The notes under the pieces were generated by a model. That model did not search any database. It saw nothing but the letters and a program-made list of their open reading frames with translations, and had not been told where the DNA came from. This document shows, one piece after another, positions 53,837-57,995 of a stretch of 57,995 nt of DNA (the stretch's first letter is position 1; every line of letters begins with the position of its first letter). Both the position numbers and the translations under genes were made by a program. This stretch comes from Acetivibrio ethanolgignens. Its GTDB lineage: Bacteria; Bacillota; Clostridia; Lachnospirales; Lachnospiraceae. The stretch covers positions 1 to 57,995 of the forward strand of contig NZ_LNAM01000079.1 of assembly GCF_001461035.1 (NCBI RefSeq), given 5' to 3'.

Positions 53837-55141
53837 TTACATTCCAACTTTCACTAAGTAATAGGATAAGGGATTGAGCAGACCTGCTCCATCTTTTATC
53901 CTATTTTCAAGTAAATCTTTACTGATAATGAAATTTACTACGTCCATTCCACTTCTTCTGTACCAACCAAGTCTTGAATTCGCCACCTTATAAATATCTT
54001 CATGGCTAAATCCATTTCGATTCTTCCAGTTTAGATAACACAGATTTCTGTAGATGGTTTTCGGTTTCTTCCATTGCTTCATGACTATAATTCTTATTTT
54101 GTGTCTCAGCCATTGTCCAAACTCTTCTATAAACTGCTTCATCAACCCAATTCTAAAGTAATTTATCCATCCTCTCACAATCTCATTTACTCTCTTGATT
54201 GTGACTACCAGAGGTCTGGCGATTGCTTTCCCTCTTTTCAGATATTCACTCAGCTTCTCCTTGAGTTTCTTTTTCTTTTCAGTGGTAGGTTTTACTTTCC
54301 ATTCACCACCATTTTTCAGAAACGTGAAGCCCAGATATTTACTTCGTGTCGGTCTGACTACCTTTGTTTTGGTTACATTCACTTTCAAGAATAATTTCCG
54401 TTCTAGCCAGCTACTTATAGACTTCATTACACGATTGGCTGACATTTCACTTTTTGTGAAAATCAGCACATCGTCCGCATACCTTGTAAATCGCAGTCCC
54501 CTTTGTTCCAGTTCTTTATCCAGTTTATTCAAATAGATATTTGAACACACAACTGAAAGAGGTCCGCCCTGTGGCACTCCGGTGATAGTCGCTTTTTCCA
54601 GACCATTTTCCATTACCCCTGCTTTCAGATATTTCCGAATCAGATTTAATGTGGTACTGTCATTTACTTGTTCTCTTAGTATCTGAATTAATTTGTCGTG
54701 ATTTACCTTATCGAAAAACTGTTCTATATCTATATCCAATACCCATTCATATCCATCATTCAAGTACTCCAATGCCTGTCTGATGGCATCGTGACAACTT
54801 CTCCCTGGTCTGAAACCATAGCTATAGTCACTGAATATTTCTTCATATATTTCCGATATTGGCTGTGCTATTGCCTGTTGAATAGTCCTGTCAAGTGCCG
54901 TTGGTATTCCTAGTGGTCTTTTCTTACCATTGTCTTTTGGAATATATACTCTTCGTACTGGTTTCGGTATATAAGTTCTGTTTCTAAGGGATGTAACGAT
55001 TTTCTCTCTGTTCTCTCTTATATAATCTCCCAGTTCTTCTACAGTAACTCCATCAATCCCACTTACACCTTTATTGGCAACTACCTTTTTATAGGCTCTG
55101 TTCAGATTTTCTTTTGCTAAAATCACTTCAATCAATCCCAT
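53837..55141 (-). CDS. ltrA: Group II intron reverse transcriptase/maturase
   Basis: 434 aa. RT domains in order: LNRAYKKVVANKGVSGIDGV (RT0/1), RRVYIPKDNGKKRPLGIP, YEEIFSDYSYGFRPGRSCHD, WVLDIDIEQFFDKVNHDKL, TGVPQGGPLSVVCSNIYL, and RFTRYADDVLIF with the YADD active site near residue 215. A maturase (X) domain follows (IVRGWINYFRIG, RNRNGFSHEDIYK). No endonuclease domain. AGAGGAG precedes the ATG. The catalytic residues look intact, so the intron may be active. Confidence 0.93.
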   Translation of the reverse strand: MGLIEVILAKENLNRAYKKVVANKGVSGIDGVTVEELGDYIRENREKIVTSLRNRTYIPKPVRRVYIPKDNGKKRPLGIPTALDRTIQQAIAQPISEIYEEIFSDYSYGFRPGRSCHDAIRQALEYLNDGYEWVLDIDIEQFFDKVNHDKLIQILREQVNDSTTLNLIRKYLKAGVMENGLEKATITGVPQGGPLSVVCSNIYLNKLDKELEQRGLRFTRYADDVLIFTKSEMSANRVMKSISSWLERKLFLKVNVTKTKVVRPTRSKYLGFTFLKNGGEWKVKPTTEKKKKLKEKLSEYLKRGKAIARPLVVTIKRVNEIVRGWINYFRIGLMKQFIEEFGQWLRHKIRIIVMKQWKKPKTIYRNLCYLNWKNRNGFSHEDIYKVANSRLGWYRRSGMDVVNFIISKDLLENRIKDGAGLLNPLSYYLVKVGM

Positions 55142-55648
55142 TGTTGTTACTCCTCTGACCTATCTCAAAATTCATACATAACACCCCTCTAGGTATAAAC
55201 AGTATTCCTCGGTTACGCTCCTACTTTTCCTGTCCACCCGATTTCTGGCTCATGTATTCTTTTAAACATAACGATTCGTACTATAAATCGTTTCTGTCCT
55301 TCGGCTTTCGCCTACTATGACATCATCTGACTCCCTCTCCAAACCTTTTTCGACCATACCTTTCAGTATGTGAGTAGGGTCTCCCGAGGTAAGACACTAA
55401 TCTTTCGTTCCACAACCTCTTGATTTACAACTTCGGTTTACGTTTACCATTAGGGCTTCGGTTTGTCTAGCAACCTTACCCACCTAATCGCCTTATCAAG
55501 TTTCTGTTCGTAGGCTCAAGAACTTTGCTACACCACTTCCTTCATCCATACCATTACTGGCACCGACTTGTGGTTCACTACACTTGGCGGTAAATACCCG
55601 TGACTGGACTTTCACCAGTAAAATTAGTGCCATGCTCGGCACACAAGC

Positions 55649-55680
55649 AAAAAGGGGCGACCGATATGGTAACCCCTTTT
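55649..55680 (-). terminator. Terminator of lipoprotein gene, intron insertion site
   Basis: AAAAGGGGTTACC and GGTCGCCCCTTTT pair (with small internal mismatches), 4 bp after the lipoprotein stop. The intron begins 5-8 nt after the T-run, matching the way class C introns choose their sites. Confidence 0.75.
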
Positions 55681-55683
55681 AAA

Positions 55684-56064
55684 CTAATTCTTTTCTATCA
55701 ACTCTATTTGCTCAACATTTAGAAACTCCCCATGTTCTTTATTTAATTCCTTTTCACTGACATTAAGCTTAATCCTATCAGCTACTTTTAAATCATCAAA
55801 TTTTAAATATTCTAACTCTGTTGAATTCTTGGTTTTAAATATTTTGTTGCCAATTTCTAAATCTTTACAGTTTATTTTTGCCTCAGTTTGCAAAACTTTT
55901 TTACCACTTTCGACTCCGACTACTGTTAGTATTTTATCATTATAATTTCTTGACAGTATTTCTGCATCAATCCCCAAATACACTAATTTTTCTTCCTTCT
56001 GTGAGCAAGCCATTAAAGCAAAGAGCGAGCTAATTAAAAGAATTCCAACAACTATTTTTTTCAT
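55684..56064 (-). CDS. Small lipoprotein, unknown function
   Basis: 126 aa. Signal peptide with lipobox LMAC (Cys20). The mature part is a small beta-barrel-like domain (YNDKILTVVGVESGKKVL, VADRIKLNVSEKELNKEHGE) resembling an OB-type extracytoplasmic domain of small Firmicutes lipoproteins. It starts 17 bp after the secreted protein gene and is probably co-transcribed with it. Confidence 0.75.
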   Translation of the reverse strand: MKKIVVGILLISSLFALMACSQKEEKLVYLGIDAEILSRNYNDKILTVVGVESGKKVLQTEAKINCKDLEIGNKIFKTKNSTELEYLKFDDLKVADRIKLNVSEKELNKEHGEFLNVEQIELIEKN

Positions 56065-56081
56065 TTTGATTTTACCTGCTA

Positions 56082-56819
56082 TTATTTATATATGAATTTA
56101 TATAAACCATCAGCTTCTCCATCACTGGTTAATTTTACTGAATAACCTGCTACTCCTCTTTCGGTACTAATCAACCCATCACCCCAATTACCATGAAGTT
56201 CTAAATCGCCTACTACCTTATTATAGTATGGGTAAAATCCTATATATCCCTTTTCTCCTGCCCTTAAGTTCACAGTATATGATGTCGATGTGCTTGCAGA
56301 AGATTGCCAACCTATAGTAGCTCCTGCTTGTATTGCAGACTTTTTATCTTGAGAACCAATTGACGCTGAGAAAAAATGTGTTGATGTGTATCCTACATTT
56401 TTAGTAATTGATCCCCCACCTCTAGGTGCGACTAAATCAGCCGAAACCTTCTTTAGTGAACCAGTATACAGAGTAGGTTCGCTCGTTTGTCTAAATACAT
56501 ACCAGTTTCTATAATCTCTTAGCATGATTTTATCATTGATCTTGTTGCTATTTGTTTCTTTAAGATTTATATCTTCACTTCCGGCATTTTTCGTAATACT
56601 ATCTGCTTCTGTTTTAGTAAGGTAATTAACGCTACCATCTTTATTTAGAGTAAATGCTATGACATTTGCTCCCACTGATTCATCATAATAAATATTTTCT
56701 CTATTAGTCAAATCAATATTTTTATTTTCCTGTGCAAATACATTGTTAGTTGGTGCAATCATCAATGCTGCCATCATTATAGTCGCTATCCCTGTAGCAA
56801 ATAATCTTTTCCCAAACAT
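56082..56819 (-). CDS. Secreted beta-rich protein, pore-forming-toxin-like pattern
   Basis: 245 aa. Signal peptide (LFATGIATIMMAALMIAPTN, cut after VFA-Q), then a Ser/Thr-rich beta region with alternating residues (THFFSASIGSQDKKSAIQAG, ATIGWQSSASTSTSYTVNLR) and an aromatic end (YIGFYPYYNKVVG). The alternating S/T pattern is typical of aerolysin/epsilon-toxin type pore formers and of Bacillus/Clostridium secreted beta proteins. No firm family identity. ATG at 56819 follows AGGAGG; upstream ATGs are too far. Confidence 0.7.
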   Translation of the reverse strand: MFGKRLFATGIATIMMAALMIAPTNNVFAQENKNIDLTNRENIYYDESVGANVIAFTLNKDGSVNYLTKTEADSITKNAGSEDINLKETNSNKINDKIMLRDYRNWYVFRQTSEPTLYTGSLKKVSADLVAPRGGGSITKNVGYTSTHFFSASIGSQDKKSAIQAGATIGWQSSASTSTSYTVNLRAGEKGYIGFYPYYNKVVGDLELHGNWGDGLISTERGVAGYSVKLTSDGEADGLYKFIYK

Positions 56820-56936
56820 TTTCTTCCTCCTTGATTTTATTATTATCATCATTCAAAAATTCTATCGTAAAATAACTTAATCTCCGTTCTTATACCTCTG
56901 AGGATTTTTATAGTTCATTAACACCACTCCTCGTAT

Positions 56937-56985
56937 AATAAGTTTGTAAGCAAGAAAAACCGCTTACAGACTTATTCTTTTTTTT
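56937..56985 (+). terminator. Orphan plus-strand terminator
   Basis: AATAAGTTTGTAAGC and GCTTACAGACTTATT (one mismatch) form a 15-bp stem followed by C and T8-9. No plus-strand gene ends just before it, so it belongs to a lost gene or is an IS-edge feature. Part of the 56853-57345 gene-free stretch. Confidence 0.65.
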
Positions 56986-57059
56986 GGTATAAATGGTAAG
57001 GACATCTAAGAGGAACTCCCCTCATCCCGATTCCCATCTATACAGTCAATAGTTTCATT

Positions 57060-57340
57060 TCAATATAGGTAGATCCTATGGTATGATATCAGGCAGAGTC
57101 TGATGTCCGAAGGCACTGCTGTTTCTCCTTTCAGCCGGCTTAGTCCGAGACTGCTTCAATAGCATTCAGCCTAGCACATACGGCACATTCCGCTGACACA
57201 GAATTTTCATCCCCAGCCGTTAGCCCCAGCAAGAAAGGCTGACTGGGTGCATGCTCATTGCGCGAGGTTTCGGTCACCGTATGCAGCACAGGATAAACCT
57301 TTTGCTTCAGGCTTCACAAATCCCCATCGGAATGGAGGTG
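57060..57340 (+). ncRNA. IS110 left-end structured region (putative bridge RNA)
   Basis: IS110-family elements encode a bridge/seek RNA in a non-coding end. Here the roughly 280 bp before the transposase hold several stem-loops: GATATCAG/CTGATGTC at 57085-57107 and CAGCC/GGCTG plus CCC/GGG at 57211-57246. No gene lies in 56853-57345. That this is the bridge RNA is inferred from position and folding; the element's left tip was not found. Confidence 0.5.
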
Positions 57341-57345
57341 ATATC

Positions 57346-57995
57346 ATGTTAAAGATCAACTATTTGTCCACCTTGTTTGTAGGTATTGATGTAAGCTCAA
57401 AGACCAATGCCGTCTATGCTATGGACTTTGAGGAAAACAAATACATCTCATCATCGTTTGGCAATAATCAGCCGGGTGCCGATAAGCTTGTAAATATGAT
57501 TGCCGAGTGTATGCAGAAGCATAAAAACCTGGATACGATTCTTATCGTGCTGGAATCTACTTCTGTATACAGCGTGCATATTTCAAGTTTCCTATCGACC
57601 AGCGAGGTTCTCATGCCCTACAAGCCTTACGTCTTCTGTGTAAACCCAAAGGCCACTTCGAATTACCGGAAGTCCTATCTCGGAATGGAAAAGACCGATC
57701 CCACAGATGCATATCTCATCGCAGACTTTGGCAGGGTAGGTCGCACGAAAAAACTGGAACCATGGCGCGACGGACAGTTCATAGCCCTGAAACGCCTTAC
57801 ACGGCACCGCATGCACCTTTCTGAATGCATCACCAGGGAGAAGACTTATATGGTCTCTAATCTTTATCTGAAGTTCAGTGAGCTTCAGCTCCCTGAAGGT
57901 GATGACAAGCCCTTTGGTAGCCTCTATGGTGCCACATCCTCAGCTGTCCTGACGGAATTTTTGTCTCCACAGGAGATTATCGATATGCCGGAAGA
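57346..57995 (+). CDS. IS110-family DEDD transposase, runs off the window
   Basis: The frame is open from ATG 57346 (AATGGAGGTGA ahead) to the window end, at least 216 codons. The catalytic DEDD residues are visible: D in FVGIDVSSKT, E in VLESTSVYSVH, and both D in KTDPTDAYLIADFG. The C-terminal transposase_20 domain with its Ser lies beyond the window. The gene is therefore 3'-truncated only by the window edge. Confidence 0.88.
   Translation, partial: MLKINYLSTLFVGIDVSSKTNAVYAMDFEENKYISSSFGNNQPGADKLVNMIAECMQKHKNLDTILIVLESTSVYSVHISSFLSTSEVLMPYKPYVFCVNPKATSNYRKSYLGMEKTDPTDAYLIADFGRVGRTKKLEPWRDGQFIALKRLTRHRMHLSECITREKTYMVSNLYLKFSELQLPEGDDKPFGSLYGATSSAVLTEFLSPQEIIDMPE

Larger units (their letters stand above)
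53761..55644 (-). mobile_element. Complete group II intron, class C-like
   Basis: About 1.88 kb. The 5' end GTGTGCC (GUGYG consensus) is at 55644. Domain I RNA (ACTGGTGAAAGTCCAGTC and onward) fills the gene-free stretch 55142-55644; then the RT gene, domain V at 53800-53830, and a domain VI-like hairpin ending ACCCTAT, giving the usual terminal AU at 53761. It inserted directly behind the terminator of the lipoprotein gene and lacks an HNH domain, both traits of class IIC. Confidence 0.88.

Overview
The window looks like a piece of a Gram-positive Clostridia chromosome, most likely family Lachnospiraceae. The reasons are the AT-leaning base composition, strong AGGAGG-type ribosome binding sites, a DAP-aminotransferase (dapL) lysine route, AsnA, a reactivation-domain-less MetH, LCP/TagB-type wall genes, group II introns sitting behind terminators, and a Tn1549-like conjugative element remnant. 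The genus cannot be fixed from the sequence alone.

Layout. (1) 1-7.0 kb is a mobile, damaged flank: a four-gene DDE/AAA transposon, a truncated XRE regulator, a frameshifted MATE transporter, and a GC-rich conjugative-element remnant carrying parB and the first codons of a DUF7768-like gene, which cuts off an ABC transporter subunit. (2) 7.0-19.1 kb is an envelope and iron region: a CydDC-like ABC exporter pair (one half broken) with a DUF454 gene, a large SLH surface protein, a split PAS-GGDEF protein, and a complete siderophore ABC uptake operon. The ABC-pair promoter and the siderophore promoter share the same inverted repeat, GTTAG-N6-CTAAY, placed like a repressor operator. (3) 19.1-42.5 kb is housekeeping: GNAT, cysK, a FliK-C-like protein, an AI-2E permease, ZIP, D-aminoacylase, asnA, DUF5692, glpP, trpS, ilvNC, wall and polysaccharide genes, metH, dapL and a ClpX paralogue. 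(4) 42.7-48.1 kb holds an ABC cassette resembling the lactococcin-972 type with a decayed secreted-peptide gene, then an HtrA protease and a Cys-rich protein. (5) 48.3-58.0 kb is accessory: a transposase stub joined to a truncated group II intron, a five-gene secreted-peptide/ABC cassette with a direct-repeat promoter, an XRE regulator, a complete group II intron, a lipoprotein plus a secreted beta-rich protein, and the start of an IS110-family element with its structured left end.

How parts work together. The two ABC cassettes at 42.7-45.8 kb and 49.4-52.9 kb have the same logic (small exported protein, two permeases, one ATPase) and are the best candidates for poorly described secretion, immunity or antimicrobial systems. 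The iron uptake operon and the CydDC-like pair are probably co-regulated. Two independent one-base frameshifts lie in or beside T7 runs (MATE and PAS-GGDEF); they may be real, phase-variable, or base-calling errors.

All calls come from reading the translated sequence and motifs. No database search was possible.
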